The notes: generated by a model from the sequence alone, not told the origin. Numbered from the stretch's first letter, positions 24,890-34,410 are shown. The stretch: DNA of 64,000 nt from Bacillus sp. 2B10 (GCA_003946805.1 RPSH01000013.1:29415-93414), one strand, 5' to 3'. Made by a program: numbers and translations.

Positions 24890-25495
24890 ATGACCGATTT
24901 CCATTCCTACGCCCCGGCCGACGGCCACCGCCTCGCGCACGATCCGTTCAACGCCATCATCGCCCCGCGCCCGATCGGCTGGATCGCGAGCGTCTCGGCG
25001 GAGGGGAAACGCAATCTCGCGCCGTACAGTTTCTTCAACGCGTTCAACTATCGCCCGCCGATCATCGGCTTCGCGTCGACCGGCGCCAAGGACACGCTCG
25101 CCAATGTCCGGGCGACCGGCGCCTTCGTCTGGAACCTCGCCACGCGGGCGCAGGCGGAGGCGATGAACGCGACGTCGGCGACGACCGACGCCGACGAATT
25201 CGCCCTTGCCGGCCTCGACACGCTGCCCTCCACGCTGGTCGCGCCGCCGCGCATCGCCGGATCGCCGGTCCAGTTCGAATGCCGCCTGACGCAGATCGTC
25301 CGCCTGACCGACCAGCGCGGCGGGGACGTCGATACGTGGCTGGTGCTGGGCGAAGTGGTGCAGGTCCATATCGACCCGGCACTGATCGAGGGTGGGGTCT
25401 ATCGCACCGCCGCCGCCCACCCGATCCTGCGCGGTGGCGGGGCCGGGGACTATTTCGAACCCGGCGAACGCTTCGACATGCGCCGCCCCGGTTGA
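24890..25495 (+). CDS. Flavin reductase-like FMN-binding protein
   Basis: A 201-residue protein of the flavin reductase-like domain family. Typical motifs: IIAPRPIGWIASVSAEGKRNLAPYS split over two lines, FFNAFNYRPPIIGFAS, TGAFVWNLATRAQAEAMN, and GEVVQVHIDP. Members bind FMN and reduce flavins or act as oxidoreductases. No monooxygenase partner is adjacent. It begins at ATG after a GGGGACAGCC. It is divergent from the cytochrome b gene and convergent with the TSUP gene three bases away. Confidence 0.85.
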   Translation: MTDFHSYAPADGHRLAHDPFNAIIAPRPIGWIASVSAEGKRNLAPYSFFNAFNYRPPIIGFASTGAKDTLANVRATGAFVWNLATRAQAEAMNATSATTDADEFALAGLDTLPSTLVAPPRIAGSPVQFECRLTQIVRLTDQRGGDVDTWLVLGEVVQVHIDPALIEGGVYRTAAAHPILRGGGAGDYFEPGERFDMRRPG

Positions 25496-25498
25496 GCG

Positions 25499-26257
25499 TC
25501 AGCGATAGGCGCGCACGAAGAACACCACCGTCACGCCGAACGTCACCAGCAGCGTCCATGCCCGCACCTGTCCGGGCGTCAGCCGCACGCCCAGCTTCGC
25601 GCCCAGCCAGCCGCCGAAGATCCCGCCGAGGATCATCGGTATGCACGCCGCCCATGCCACCATCCCGCCGGCGATGAACACGATCGCCGCCGCGCTGTTG
25701 GCGGTGGCGAGCATCAGCGTGCGTGGCGCGGCCATCGACTTCACGCTCTGTCCGGCGAGCAGGCCATAGGTCGCGGTGACCATCATCCCCACCCCGCCGC
25801 CGAAATAGCCGCCATAGATGCCCAGCAGCACCTGCGCGACGACCAGCGTCGCCGGGCCGATCGTCACCCGGTCGTGCAGCCACGCTGCCGCCCGCGTGCC
25901 GAACGCGATCGCAAGGAACGCGACCAGCAGCAGCCACGGTATGATGACGTCGAACAGCGTGCTGGGCGTCCAGATCAGCAACAGGCTGCCGACGAGGCCC
26001 GAGACGAAGGTGATCGACGCCAGCAACCGGATCGGCAGTCCGCCGAGCGGCCCCAGCCCGCGGCGGAATGCCCATGCGCTGGCGATGGCGCCGGGCTGCA
26101 ACGCGACGTTCGAGGTCGCATTGGCGACCGACGCCGGCAGTCCCAGCGCGATCAGCGCCGGCATGGTCGCGAACGTCCCGCCCCCGGCCAGCGCGTTCAT
26201 CATGCCGCCGGCGACGCCGGCAGCGGCGGTCAGCGCGAGGGAGGCGGGATCGAGCAT
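25499..26257 (-). CDS. TSUP-family (TauE/SafE) membrane transporter, second copy
   Basis: A 252-residue membrane protein with two half-repeats, each marked by a Gly-rich loop: MMNALAGGGTFATMPALIALG and GIYGGYFGGGVGMMVTATYG. About eight hydrophobic segments. Only distantly similar to the copy at 1.26 kb, so not a recent duplicate. Export of sulfite or organic sulfur anions is the family role; the true substrate is unknown. An ATG six codons upstream (26275) is possible. Confidence 0.88.
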   Translation of the reverse strand: MLDPASLALTAAAGVAGGMMNALAGGGTFATMPALIALGLPASVANATSNVALQPGAIASAWAFRRGLGPLGGLPIRLLASITFVSGLVGSLLLIWTPSTLFDVIIPWLLLVAFLAIAFGTRAAAWLHDRVTIGPATLVVAQVLLGIYGGYFGGGVGMMVTATYGLLAGQSVKSMAAPRTLMLATANSAAAIVFIAGGMVAWAACIPMILGGIFGGWLGAKLGVRLTPGQVRAWTLLVTFGVTVVFFVRAYR

Positions 26258-26313
26258 CGTCGCGCTAGATACCATCGCGCCGTGGCTGTCGAGAGGGCGT
26301 ATCCGCCCCCCGG

Positions 26314-27501
26314 TCAGTCGACCGGCACCGCCGCCTCGCGATCGCGTTCCGCCCGGCTCTTCTTCTCCGCCGCGGTCTTCAGCTGGCCGCACGCCGCGCC
26401 GATGTCCTGCCCGCGCGTGCGGCGGACGGGGGCGGAAATGCCGCCTTCGAACACGATGTCGCTGAACGCCCGGATCCGTTCGGGCGTCGAACATTCGTAC
26501 ACGGTGCCCGGCCACGGGTTGAACGGGATCAGGTTGACCTTGGCGGGCAGCTGGTACTTGCGCAGCAGCCGCACCAGCTCGCGCGCATCGTCGTCGCTGT
26601 CGTTCTTGTCCTTCAGCATCACATATTCGAACGTGATGCGCCGGGCATTGTTGGCGCCCGGATAGTCGGCGCATGCCTGCAACAGTTCCTCGATCCCGTA
26701 TTTGCGGTTCAGCGGCACGATCTCGTCGCGCACTTCCTTGGTCACCGCGTGCAGCGACACCGCGAGGTTCACGCCGATCTCCGCGCCCGCGCGCGCCATC
26801 ATCGGCACCACGCCCGACGTACTGAGCGTGATCCGCCGCTTGCTGAGCGCCAGCCCGTCGCCGTCCATCACGACGGACAGCGCGTCGCGCACCGCATCGA
26901 AATTGTACAGCGGCTCGCCCATGCCCATCATCACGATGTTGGTGAGCATCCGCCCCTCGGGCTGGCTCGGCCATTCGCCCAGCGAATCGCGCGCCAGCAT
27001 CACCTGTCCCACGATCTCGCCCGGCGTCAGGTTGCGCACCAGCCGCATCGTGCCGGTGTGGCAGAAGGTGCAGTTCAGCGTGCAGCCGACCTGGCTCGAC
27101 ACGCACAGCGTCCCCCGGTCGGCATCGGGGATGAACACCATCTCGTAATCCTGCCCGTCGGGCGAGGTCAGCAGCCATTTGCGCGTGCCGTCGGTCGACA
27201 CGTGCGCCTCCTTCACGTCCGGCCGCCCGACGACGAAATGCTGCTCCAGCACCGGATGCTGCGCCTTGGCGATGTCGGTCATCGCCGAAAACGCGGTCGC
27301 GCCGCGATTGTAGATCCAGTGCCACAGCTGCTTCGCGCGCAGCTTCGCCTGCCGCGCGTCGAACCCGGCCGCCTCCAGCGCGGCGCGGATCTCGCCCCTC
27401 GACAGTCCGACCAGGTCGGTCCGCCCATCGGGACGCGGGGCAAGGCCGCGCGGCACGGGCACGGGATCGACATGGCCGGGAATCGGCATGGGCGGCATCA
27501 T
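26314..27501 (-). CDS. rlmN: Dual-specificity rRNA/tRNA adenine-C2 methyltransferase RlmN
   Basis: A 395-residue radical SAM enzyme methylating A2503 of 23S rRNA and A37 of some tRNAs. The CX3CX2C cluster is at about 140, 144 and 147 ([14 protein letters not shown]). [11 protein letters not shown] motif, [17 protein letters not shown], and a C-terminal CGQL with the methyl-carrying Cys are present. The start at 27501 overlaps the stop of the NYN gene (ATGA). ATGs at 27498 and 27489 are alternatives. Confidence 0.95.
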   Translation of the reverse strand: MMPPMPIPGHVDPVPVPRGLAPRPDGRTDLVGLSRGEIRAALEAAGFDARQAKLRAKQLWHWIYNRGATAFSAMTDIAKAQHPVLEQHFVVGRPDVKEAHVSTDGTRKWLLTSPDGQDYEMVFIPDADRGTLCVSSQVGCTLNCTFCHTGTMRLVRNLTPGEIVGQVMLARDSLGEWPSQPEGRMLTNIVMMGMGEPLYNFDAVRDALSVVMDGDGLALSKRRITLSTSGVVPMMARAGAEIGVNLAVSLHAVTKEVRDEIVPLNRKYGIEELLQACADYPGANNARRITFEYVMLKDKNDSDDDARELVRLLRKYQLPAKVNLIPFNPWPGTVYECSTPERIRAFSDIVFEGGISAPVRRTRGQDIGAACGQLKTAAEKKSRAERDREAAVPVD

Positions 27502-28226
27502 TGACGGTCTTCCGCTAGTGGCGAGCCGATCTGCATCCGGCAATTCCGAACGCCGTCGACATGTTGAAGAAGGTCCGGCGCGACGTGCGCCGACATTGGG
27601 TCGAGAACTACGTCAATTCCTTCGCGTCGGGCCAGTTTGGCCGGCGGGACGAAATCCGCGTCGGCAGTGACCATCACGATCTGATCGACCTGACGCTTAT
27701 AGGCCATCGATGCGACGTCCAGGCCAAGTCGCATGTCGACGCCCTTCTGGATGACATCCAGTTCGAAATCGTCGTCGGTCGGTGCGAAACCGTCGCGCCG
27801 CCAGCGATCGACTGCGTTAGGCTTCAGTCGCCAGGGCGACAGCTTGTCGTTCAGCCGTCCCAGCCGAACCGCGACCTTGCGGGTCCGATGCAATCGGTCA
27901 TGAATAGCCATGCGCAACCGTGCTTCCGGTGTGCGGCTGAAATCGATCGAGCGTTTGCTGACCGGAGTATGCAGACGCTTCGTCCATGGCGGACAGTCGT
28001 AAAAGAAGATGCGATACAGTTCGCGCGTTTCTTCGGGTCGATAGCGTTCGCCATCGATATTGCCCTGCCAGGTCGGCGTGGCGTGCAACCGTGTGGACAC
28101 GTGGAACGCCGCCATCGATATGACGCCCAACGCGATATCTTCGGCATTGGCCGAATCAAGATTGGGAAAGGCATTGCTGAAACGGCGCAGGAAAAACGCA
28201 CCGTCGATCACGACGGCAGTCGACAT
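27498..28226 (-). CDS. NYN-domain (LabA/DUF88-like) putative RNase
   Basis: A 242-residue PIN-like nuclease of the NYN family. The first acidic site is in [12 protein letters not shown] (Asp about 8), a second in [20 protein letters not shown], and the last in [25 protein letters not shown]. These Asp residues form the metal site. A central insertion around residues 60-150 contains basic patches. It is translationally coupled to rlmN, so a role in RNA processing is plausible. ATG at 28226 preferred over a GTG three codons upstream. Codon use is less GC-biased than neighbours. Confidence 0.82.
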   Translation of the reverse strand: MSTAVVIDGAFFLRRFSNAFPNLDSANAEDIALGVISMAAFHVSTRLHATPTWQGNIDGERYRPEETRELYRIFFYDCPPWTKRLHTPVSKRSIDFSRTPEARLRMAIHDRLHRTRKVAVRLGRLNDKLSPWRLKPNAVDRWRRDGFAPTDDDFELDVIQKGVDMRLGLDVASMAYKRQVDQIVMVTADADFVPPAKLARREGIDVVLDPMSAHVAPDLLQHVDGVRNCRMQIGSPLAEDRQ

Positions 28227-28247
28227 CGATCGCACCAGAAATGGGTT

Positions 28248-28313
28248 GCCCCCGGGGGCGGCCTTGAGCTGATGTCTGCTCGGTTAGGAGCGCCTCAAGA
28301 CGGCTACCGGGGG
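28248..28313. repeat. Imperfect inverted repeat upstream of the NYN gene
   Basis: GCCCCCGG...CTTGAG at 28248-28269 is mirrored by CTCAAG...CCGGGGGC at 28292-28313, about 22-base arms with mismatches. An exact 12-base palindrome, GCCCCCGGGGGC, occurs at 28248. It could be an operator, or an old insertion end. Confidence 0.45.
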
Positions 28314-28357
28314 CCTGATGACTAAACACATAGTTTATTCTGTGCCAAAAAACAACC

Positions 28358-28801
28358 CTACAGACACGCCAGCGCCGCCGCGTCGATCGCGGTCGCCGCG
28401 CCCGACAGCGCATAGACGTCGACGAACGGCGCGCCGTTCGCGGCCACGCTCTCGATGCTCATCGACCGGCCGCCCCGCATCGCGGCGACGATCGCGCGGT
28501 CGGTGGCGGCGTCGGGGCTCCATGCGTCGATCCGCCCGGCGGTCAGGTCGAACCGCCGCTCGCCGATCGCCAGCACGACACGCGCCCGGTCGCTGCGGGC
28601 GCGGCTCAGGCGCACGTGCAACTGCCCGCGCGCCCTCGCCCCCGGCCACGTCGCGACGCTGGCGAACGGCGCGCCGACCTTTCCCCGCACCGGGCGGCTG
28701 ATCGCGTAGCAGCGCGTCGGCCCGTCGGCCCGGAACGCGCCCCAGCGCTGGTGGATGCCGATCGCCTGCGGCCCCGCCAGCGCCAGCAGCAGCGCGATCA
28801 A
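28358..28801 (-). CDS. Hypothetical exported protein, IalB-like character
   Basis: A 147-residue protein starting with TTG that overlaps the stop of the histidine phosphatase gene. The N-terminus MIALLLALAGPQAIG is hydrophobic and signal-like. The body has GPTRCYAISRPVRG, RARVVLAIGERRFDL and MSIESVAANGAPFVDVYAL, resembling the invasion-associated locus B group in layout. Cysteines near 31 and at the C-terminus could form a disulfide. No defined activity. Confidence 0.65.
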   Translation of the reverse strand: MIALLLALAGPQAIGIHQRWGAFRADGPTRCYAISRPVRGKVGAPFASVATWPGARARGQLHVRLSRARSDRARVVLAIGERRFDLTAGRIDAWSPDAATDRAIVAAMRGGRSMSIESVAANGAPFVDVYALSGAATAIDAAALACL

Positions 28802-29478
28802 GCGGGCGCCGCCAGCGACGCGCGCCCGCTGCCGAGATGGGCGATCGTCTCGCGCCCGCCCTCGATCAGCGCCACCGACCCCTGCGGCAGGTCGGGCGCG
28901 ACCGGCGCGTCGAAGCGCGGGTCGATGGCATTGCCGGTCAGAAGCCCACGCAGCACCCGGCTGGACATGCCGTGCATGATGACCAGCCGGTCGCCCGGAT
29001 CGTCGGCGGTGTCCGCCGCCCAGCTGCCCACCCGCGCGGCGATCGCGTCATACCATTCGCCGCCCGGCGCGGGGCGGCGGTACAGCCGCGCCTCGACGTC
29101 GAGGAAGTCGGCATCCGCCCCGGTCAGCTCGCGGTAATAGCGTCCCGACCAGTCGCCCATGCCGATCTCCACCAGCCGGTCGTCGCGCCGCGCCGCGTGC
29201 CAGTCCAGCTCCAGATGCTCGGCGATGATCGCCAGCGTCTGCAACGCCCGCCCCGCGCTCGACGCCCACAGCGTGATCTTCGGCCTGGCGCCCAGCAGGT
29301 CGCGCAATGCCGCGCCCATCGCGTCGGCCTGCGCGAAGCCGGTGCGGGTCAGCGGGGTATGCGGGTGGTCGCCCTGCATCCGCTGCGCGATGTTGTAGAC
29401 CGTCTCGCCATGCCGGGCGATGAAGTCGCGACCCCGCCGGGGAACGGGAATGCGGGGGGCGGGGGATTGGGTTTCCAT
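28798..29478 (-). CDS. Histidine phosphatase family protein
   Basis: A 226-residue member of the histidine phosphatase (phosphoglycerate mutase-like) superfamily. The catalytic RHGETVYN is at residues 22-29. SSAGRALQTLAIIAEHL supplies the second phosphate-binding Arg, MGDWSGRYYRELTG the acid segment, and LVIMHGMSSRVLRGLL the second His. Substrate unknown; possible targets are sugar phosphates or nucleotides. Ribosome site CAGGACC lies 4 bases before the ATG. It is coupled to the downstream exported-protein gene and divergent from the outer-membrane barrel. Confidence 0.88.
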   Translation of the reverse strand: METQSPAPRIPVPRRGRDFIARHGETVYNIAQRMQGDHPHTPLTRTGFAQADAMGAALRDLLGARPKITLWASSAGRALQTLAIIAEHLELDWHAARRDDRLVEIGMGDWSGRYYRELTGADADFLDVEARLYRRPAPGGEWYDAIAARVGSWAADTADDPGDRLVIMHGMSSRVLRGLLTGNAIDPRFDAPVAPDLPQGSVALIEGGRETIAHLGSGRASLAAPA

Positions 29479-29612
29479 GGTCCTGCTTTCAAGTCCGTGT
29501 TGCGCAAATGCAACGGATTTCGCTGTTTAGGTGAGGTTCATGCAACGCCCGGCCAAAGCGTTCATTGAACTCCCGCGCCCAGAACATGGGCGGTGACAAT
29601 GGAGTTTCGAGT

Positions 29613-30284
29613 ATGCGTACCCTCATCCCTGGCCCCCTCGCTCTTGGCCTTGCCGCTGCCGGCACGATGCTGGCGACCCCTGCCTTCGCGCAGGACGTGA
29701 ACCCCGCCTTCACCGGTTTCCGCGTCGGCGCGCTCGCCGGCTATGACGGCATCCGTCCGGGCAGCACGCAGGACACCGATCTGGACGGCGACGACCAGAC
29801 GGTCAACGGCCTGCTCTATGGCGTCGATGCCGGCTACGACTTTGCGCTCAGCAACTTCCTGATCGGCGTCGAGGGCGAATATACCGGCTCGACCGGCAAG
29901 GTGGAAACCGCGCGCACCGACCCGAACTTCTTCGGCTTCGGCAGCGTGTCGACCGGACGCGACCTGTATGTCGGCGCGCGCGCCGGTCTGCTCGCCGGTC
30001 CGTCGACGCTGGTCTATGCCAAGGGCGGCTATACCAACGCCCGGCTGAACGCACTGGCCAGCGACGGCACGACCGATTCGCGCGAGAATTTCGAACTCAA
30101 CGGCTATCGCATCGGCGCGGGCGTCGAACAGGCGATCGGCTCGCGCGCCTATGCGAAGGTTGAATATCGCTATTCGAACTACTCGAACGCCGATTTCCAG
30201 TTCCGCGACGGCGACGTGACGTCGCGGTTCGACATCGACACCGACCGGCATCAGGTCGTGGCGGGCGTCGGCATCCGCTTCTGA
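29613..30284 (+). CDS. Outer-membrane beta-barrel protein (porin/opacity type)
   Basis: A 223-residue secreted barrel. The signal peptide runs to about residue 28 (ALGLAAAGTMLATPAFAQ). Then amphipathic strands with alternating aromatics (FRVGALAGYDG, GLLYGVDAGYDFAL, NFLIGVEGEYTGS, DLYVGARAGLL, AYAKVEYRYSNY) end in VVAGVGIRF, a terminal Phe signature for BAM recognition. It resembles the Omp25/opacity family with eight strands. The Met at 29613 gives a proper signal. Followed by a strong terminator. Confidence 0.87.
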   Translation: MRTLIPGPLALGLAAAGTMLATPAFAQDVNPAFTGFRVGALAGYDGIRPGSTQDTDLDGDDQTVNGLLYGVDAGYDFALSNFLIGVEGEYTGSTGKVETARTDPNFFGFGSVSTGRDLYVGARAGLLAGPSTLVYAKGGYTNARLNALASDGTTDSRENFELNGYRIGAGVEQAIGSRAYAKVEYRYSNYSNADFQFRDGDVTSRFDIDTDRHQVVAGVGIRF

Positions 30285-30336
30285 CGAGCCAGGTCCGGCC
30301 GGTGCGTTAACCATGTGCTAACCACTTGGACCCGAG

Positions 30337-30366
30337 GAAGGCCGGAGCGGCTTGCTCCGGCCTTTC
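30337..30366 (+). terminator. Intrinsic terminator after the outer-membrane protein gene
   Basis: Perfect 11-bp stem AAGGCCGGAGC / GCTCCGGCCTT with a five-base loop, followed by TCTTT. It also shields dnaN, 90 bases downstream. Confidence 0.85.
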
Positions 30367-30456
30367 TTTGCGCTAGACATGCTGCGTTGGATTCTAGGAG
30401 GTCCCGGCCGAGTCCGCCGGACCTCAGTGCGATGCGCATCCGCGCGGGGGAACATC

Positions 30457-31569
30457 ATGAAGGCGACGATCGAACGCGCGACCCTGTTGAAGGGCCTCAG
30501 CCACGTCCAATCGGTGGTCGAGCGGCGCAACACCATCCCCATCCTGTCGAACGTCCTGATCGAGGCGGGCGAATCGAGCATCCGCCTGATGGCAACCGAC
30601 CTCGACCTGCAGATCGACGAGACGGTGTCGGCGGCGATCGACCAGCCGGGTGCGATCACCGTGTCGGCGCACACGCTGTTCGACATCGCGCGCAAGCTGC
30701 CCGACGGGTCGCAAGTGCAGCTGTCCGCCGCCGAGGGCCGGCTGACCGTCGTCGCCGGGCGCGCGCGCTTCAGCCTCGCCACGCTGCCGCGCGACGATTT
30801 CCCGGTGATCGCGGAAGGCGAGCTGCCGACCCAGTTCGAACTGCCCGCCACCACGCTGAAGGCGATCATCGACAAGACCCGCTTCGCGATCTCGACCGAG
30901 GAAACGCGCTATTATCTCAACGGCATCTTCCTGCACGTCGCCGACGACAATGGCCGCGCGGTGCTGAAGGCGGCGGCGACCGACGGCCATCGCCTCGCCC
31001 GCATGACCGTCGACCGGCCGGAGGGCGCCGAAAAGATGCCCGACGTCATCGTGCCGCGCAAATGCGTCGCCGAACTGCGCAAGCTGCTGGACGAGGTCGA
31101 CGGTTCGGTCGGCGTGTCGCTGTCGGGCAGCAAGATCCGCTTCGACCTGGGACAGGCGATCCTGACCAGCAAGCTGATCGACGGCACCTTCCCCGATTAT
31201 TCGCGCGTCATCCCGACCGCCAACGACAAGCTGCTGAAACTCGATCCGAAGAGCTTCATGGCGGGCGTCGACCGCGTGTCGACCATCGCCACCGAAAAGA
31301 CCCGCGCGGTGAAGATGGCGCTCGACCGCGACAAGATCACCCTGTCGGTGACCAGCCCCGAAAACGGCGCGGCGGCGGAAGAAGTGCCCGGCGACTATAC
31401 CGCGCTGCCGTTCGAGATCGGCTTCAACAGCCGCTATCTGCTCGACATTCTGGGCCAGATCGACAGCGACCTGTGCGAAGTCCATCTGTCGGATGCCGCC
31501 GCCCCGACGCTGATTCGCGAGAACGACGCCTCGCCCGCGCTCTACGTGCTGATGCCGATGCGGGTGTGA
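30457..31569 (+). CDS. dnaN: DNA polymerase III beta subunit (sliding clamp)
   Basis: A 370-residue clamp subunit with three repeated domains (about 1-120, 130-245, 250-370). Signature segments: IPILSNVLIEAG, FDIARKLPDG, RYYLNGIFLHV, ATDGHRLARM, GFNSRYLLDIL, and the C-terminal YVLMPMRV. It is not next to dnaA or recF here, as is usual for this lineage. It has its own promoter region of about 90 bases after the terminator. The stop is followed by a Family A repeat. Confidence 0.97.
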   Translation: MKATIERATLLKGLSHVQSVVERRNTIPILSNVLIEAGESSIRLMATDLDLQIDETVSAAIDQPGAITVSAHTLFDIARKLPDGSQVQLSAAEGRLTVVAGRARFSLATLPRDDFPVIAEGELPTQFELPATTLKAIIDKTRFAISTEETRYYLNGIFLHVADDNGRAVLKAAATDGHRLARMTVDRPEGAEKMPDVIVPRKCVAELRKLLDEVDGSVGVSLSGSKIRFDLGQAILTSKLIDGTFPDYSRVIPTANDKLLKLDPKSFMAGVDRVSTIATEKTRAVKMALDRDKITLSVTSPENGAAAEEVPGDYTALPFEIGFNSRYLLDILGQIDSDLCEVHLSDAAAPTLIRENDASPALYVLMPMRV

Positions 31570-31598
31570 CCCTTACGGACGGTTTTCGCTGCCACATT

Positions 31599-31681
31599 CG
31601 TCATCCCAGCGAAGGCTGGGATCTCAAGCGGCAGGCAGAGCGCCCTGTCACCGGGAAATCCCAGCCTTCGCTGGGATGACG
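31599..31681. repeat. Family A palindromic element, between dnaN and sppA
   Basis: Left arm CGTCATCCCAGCGAAGGCTG, right arm CCCAGCCTTCGCTGGGATGA, with GTCACCGGGAAA just before the right arm. Both arms are hairpins and the whole unit is an inverted pair. Confidence 0.8.
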
Positions 31682-31790
31682 CCTTTGGGGACAACGGCCG
31701 TCCCGGCACGGACGTGACGGTGCAGACGCCACTTTACTCCCCCGGCCATCCGGTTATTTATCGCTAGACGATAAGTTCGAAGGAATTGCC

Positions 31791-33677
31791 GTGAAACTGG
31801 TCCGGGGTGCGTGGAAGCTGCTGGTCGGGATCAAGGATGCGCTCGTGCTCATCCTGATGCTGCTGTTCTTTGGCGGGCTGTTCGCCGCCCTGTCGGCGCG
31901 GCCCAATACCCGCGTGACCGACGGTGCGCTGGTGCTCGACCTGTCGGGATCGATCGTCGAACAGCCTGCCGAGGCCGATCCGGTCGCCCTGCTCAGCGGA
32001 CAGTCGGTCGCGCAGGAGCTGCGGCTGCGCGACGTCGTCCGCGCGCTCGACGCCGCGAAGGGCGATACGCGGGTCAAGACGGTGGTGCTCGACCTCGACA
32101 AGTTCGCCGGCGGCTATCCCGCCGCGCTGGCCGAGGTCGGCGACGCCGTCGCCCGCGTGCGCGCCAGCGGCAAGCCGGTGCTGGCCTATGCCACGCTCTA
32201 CACCGATGGCGGCTATCGCATCGCGTCGAACGCCAGCGAGATCTGGCAGAACCCGTTCGGCGGCACGATGTTTCGCGGCCCCGGCGGGGCGCAGCTCTAT
32301 TACAAGGGGCTGATCGACAAGCTCGGTGTCAATGCGCACGTCTACCGCGTCGGCCAGTTCAAGTCGGCGGTCGAACCCTTCACCCGCGCCGACCAGTCCG
32401 AACCGGCACGCGCCGCCAACCAGGCGCTGTACGGCGCGATCTTCGACCAGTGGCGCGCGGCCGTGGCAAAGGCGCGGCCCAAGGCGCAGCTCGACGCGTT
32501 CCTCAACCGCCCGGCGGAGACGATCGCGGCGGCGGGCGGCGACGTGGCGCAGGCCAATCTGCGCGGCGGCATCGTCGACAAGCTGGGCGACCGCATCGCC
32601 TTCGGCAAGCGGGTCGCCGAACTGGCGGGCGCGGAAACCGGCAAGGCGGCCGGCAGCTTCCGCACGATCAAATATGCCAACTGGCTGGCGGCGAACCCGG
32701 TGTCGACCGCGGGCGACGCGATCGGCGTCATCACCGTCGCCGGCACGATCGTCGATGGCGAGGCGAAGCCGGGGACCGCGGGCGGCGACACCATCGCCAA
32801 GCTGCTGCTCGACGGCCTTGCGACCAAGAACCTCAAGGCACTGGTCGTCCGGGTCGATTCGCCGGGCGGGTCGGTGCTCGCCTCCGAACGCATCCGCCAG
32901 GCGATCCTGCAGGCCAAGGAGGTCGCGAAGATCCCGGTGGTCGTGTCGATGGGCGGCCTCGCCGCATCGGGTGGCTATTGGGTGTCGACGCCCGGTGACG
33001 TCGTGTTCGCCGAACCGAACACCATCACCGGGTCGATCGGCGTGTTCGGCGTCATCCCGACGTTCGAGAACACCTTGTCCAAGATCGGCGTCACCGCCGA
33101 CGGCGTCGCCACCACGCCGCTCAGCGGCCAGCCCGACGTGCTGCGCGGCACGAATGCGGCGTTCGACACGATCATGCAGAGCGGGGTCGAGGATATCTAT
33201 CGCCGCTTCACCGGCCTCGTCGCGCAGTCGCGCGGCCTGACGCCGGCGCGGGTCGACGAAATCGGGCAGGGCCGCGTCTGGGACGGCGGCACCGCGCGTC
33301 AGCTGAAACTGGTCGACCGGTTCGGCAACCTGACCGACGCGATCGGTGAGGCGGCCCGCCGTGCGAAGCTCGATCCGGCTAAGGTCCGCGCGGTCTATCT
33401 CGAAAAGGAACCCTCGGCGCTCGAAAGGGCATTGAAGAGCTTCTCGGAAAAGGAGCGCAGCGACGCGCCCGATCAGGCGGCGACCGACCTGCTCGGCCAC
33501 GTCGCCGGGCAGCAGCGCACGGTACTGGCGCAGGCGCTGGGCGATGCGCGGCGGATGCTGACCACCCCGGCCGGGGTGCAGGCGCGCTGCCTCGAATGCG
33601 GCGGACTGGGGCCGGTCGCGGCGTCGGCGCAGGATGCGTCGCTGTTCGACCTGCTGGTGGCGCGGCTGGGGCTGTGA
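31791..33677 (+). CDS. sppA: Signal peptide peptidase SppA (67K type)
   Basis: A 628-residue membrane-anchored serine protease degrading released signal peptides. One N-terminal membrane segment (residues 17-36, LVLILMLLFFGGLFAAL), then two tandem S49 domains. The catalytic Lys191 is in YRVGQFKSAVEPF of the first domain and Ser393 in MGGLAASGGYW of the second, the SppA dyad layout. The GTG start has an AAGGAA site. A palindrome TTATCG/CGATAA lies about 30 bases upstream. The stop overlaps the acetyltransferase GTG. Confidence 0.93.
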   Translation: MKLVRGAWKLLVGIKDALVLILMLLFFGGLFAALSARPNTRVTDGALVLDLSGSIVEQPAEADPVALLSGQSVAQELRLRDVVRALDAAKGDTRVKTVVLDLDKFAGGYPAALAEVGDAVARVRASGKPVLAYATLYTDGGYRIASNASEIWQNPFGGTMFRGPGGAQLYYKGLIDKLGVNAHVYRVGQFKSAVEPFTRADQSEPARAANQALYGAIFDQWRAAVAKARPKAQLDAFLNRPAETIAAAGGDVAQANLRGGIVDKLGDRIAFGKRVAELAGAETGKAAGSFRTIKYANWLAANPVSTAGDAIGVITVAGTIVDGEAKPGTAGGDTIAKLLLDGLATKNLKALVVRVDSPGGSVLASERIRQAILQAKEVAKIPVVVSMGGLAASGGYWVSTPGDVVFAEPNTITGSIGVFGVIPTFENTLSKIGVTADGVATTPLSGQPDVLRGTNAAFDTIMQSGVEDIYRRFTGLVAQSRGLTPARVDEIGQGRVWDGGTARQLKLVDRFGNLTDAIGEAARRAKLDPAKVRAVYLEKEPSALERALKSFSEKERSDAPDQAATDLLGHVAGQQRTVLAQALGDARRMLTTPAGVQARCLECGGLGPVAASAQDASLFDLLVARLGL

Positions 33678-34237
33678 TCGCGATCCGTCCCGCGCGGCCG
33701 GAAGACGCCGCCGCGATCGCCGCGATCTACGCCCCCTATGTGTCGGGCGGGACGGTCTCGTTCGAAACCGAAGCGCCCGACGCCCGCACGATCCGCAGCC
33801 GGATCGCGCACAGCGAAGGCTTCTACCCGTGGATGGTCGCGACGACCGGCGCGGCGGACGGCGACGCGGTGCTGGGCTATGCCTATGCTACCAGGTTCCG
33901 TGACCGCCCGGCCTATCGCTACGTCGTCGAAACCTCGATCTATATGGCGGGCGGCGCGCAGCAGAAGGGGACCGGGCGGCTGCTGTACGAAGCGCTGGTC
34001 GACACGCTGCGGGCGCAGGGCTTCACCCAGGCGATCGGCGTCCTGTCGCTCCCCAACGACGCGTCGATCACGCTGCACGAAGCGGTCGGCTTCCGCCGCG
34101 CGGGCGTCTATCGCGAGATCGGGTTCAAGCAGGGCCGCTGGATCGATGTCGGTTTCTGGCAATGCCAGCTGAACGACAGCGCCGTACCACCGCGCGAGCC
34201 GAAACCGTTCAGCGAGACGGGCGTGGTGCGGGGCTGA
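33674..34237 (+). CDS. GNAT acetyltransferase, phosphinothricin acetyltransferase-like
   Basis: A 187-residue GNAT enzyme. Motifs: IRPARPEDAAAIAAIYAPYV, TVSFETEAPDARTIRSRI, GYAYATRFRDRPAYRYVVE, QQKGTGRLLYEAL (acetyl-CoA loop), LPNDASITLHEAVGFRRAG. This is the pattern of PPT/methionine sulfoximine N-acetyltransferases. The GTG start overlaps the sppA stop (GTGA), so coupled translation is likely. Natural substrate unknown; the name says nothing about herbicide exposure. Confidence 0.85.
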   Translation: MIAIRPARPEDAAAIAAIYAPYVSGGTVSFETEAPDARTIRSRIAHSEGFYPWMVATTGAADGDAVLGYAYATRFRDRPAYRYVVETSIYMAGGAQQKGTGRLLYEALVDTLRAQGFTQAIGVLSLPNDASITLHEAVGFRRAGVYREIGFKQGRWIDVGFWQCQLNDSAVPPREPKPFSETGVVRG

Positions 34238-34286
34238 CTCCTCGGCCATCCAACACTTTCGCCAGATCCGCCCGGTTCCTACCCAT

Positions 34287-34410
34287 CCGTTCGGTTCGAG
34301 CAGCTTCGAGCCTGTCGAGAAGCGTCCGTCGAGAACTGGCCGTTTGAGGCAACCCCTTCTCGACTACGGTTCTCGACAGGCTCGAACCTCCGCTCGAAGC
34401 AAACGGGGGG
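34287..34410. repeat. Family B inverted repeat, copy 2
   Basis: CGTTCGGTTCGAGCAGCTTC at the left and CTCGAACCTCCGCTCGAAGC at the right, with internal GTCGAGAA and TTCTCGAC boxes. Nearly identical to the copy at 39453-39573. Confidence 0.8.

Noticed and set aside
31754..31775. TTATCG/CGATAA palindrome upstream of sppA as an operator
   Set aside because: Only six-base arms and a single occurrence; too weak to list as a site.
33596..33673. Extended N-terminus for the acetyltransferase
   Set aside because: It would lie inside the sppA 3' end in another frame; GTG at 33674 gives the family start IRPARPED.
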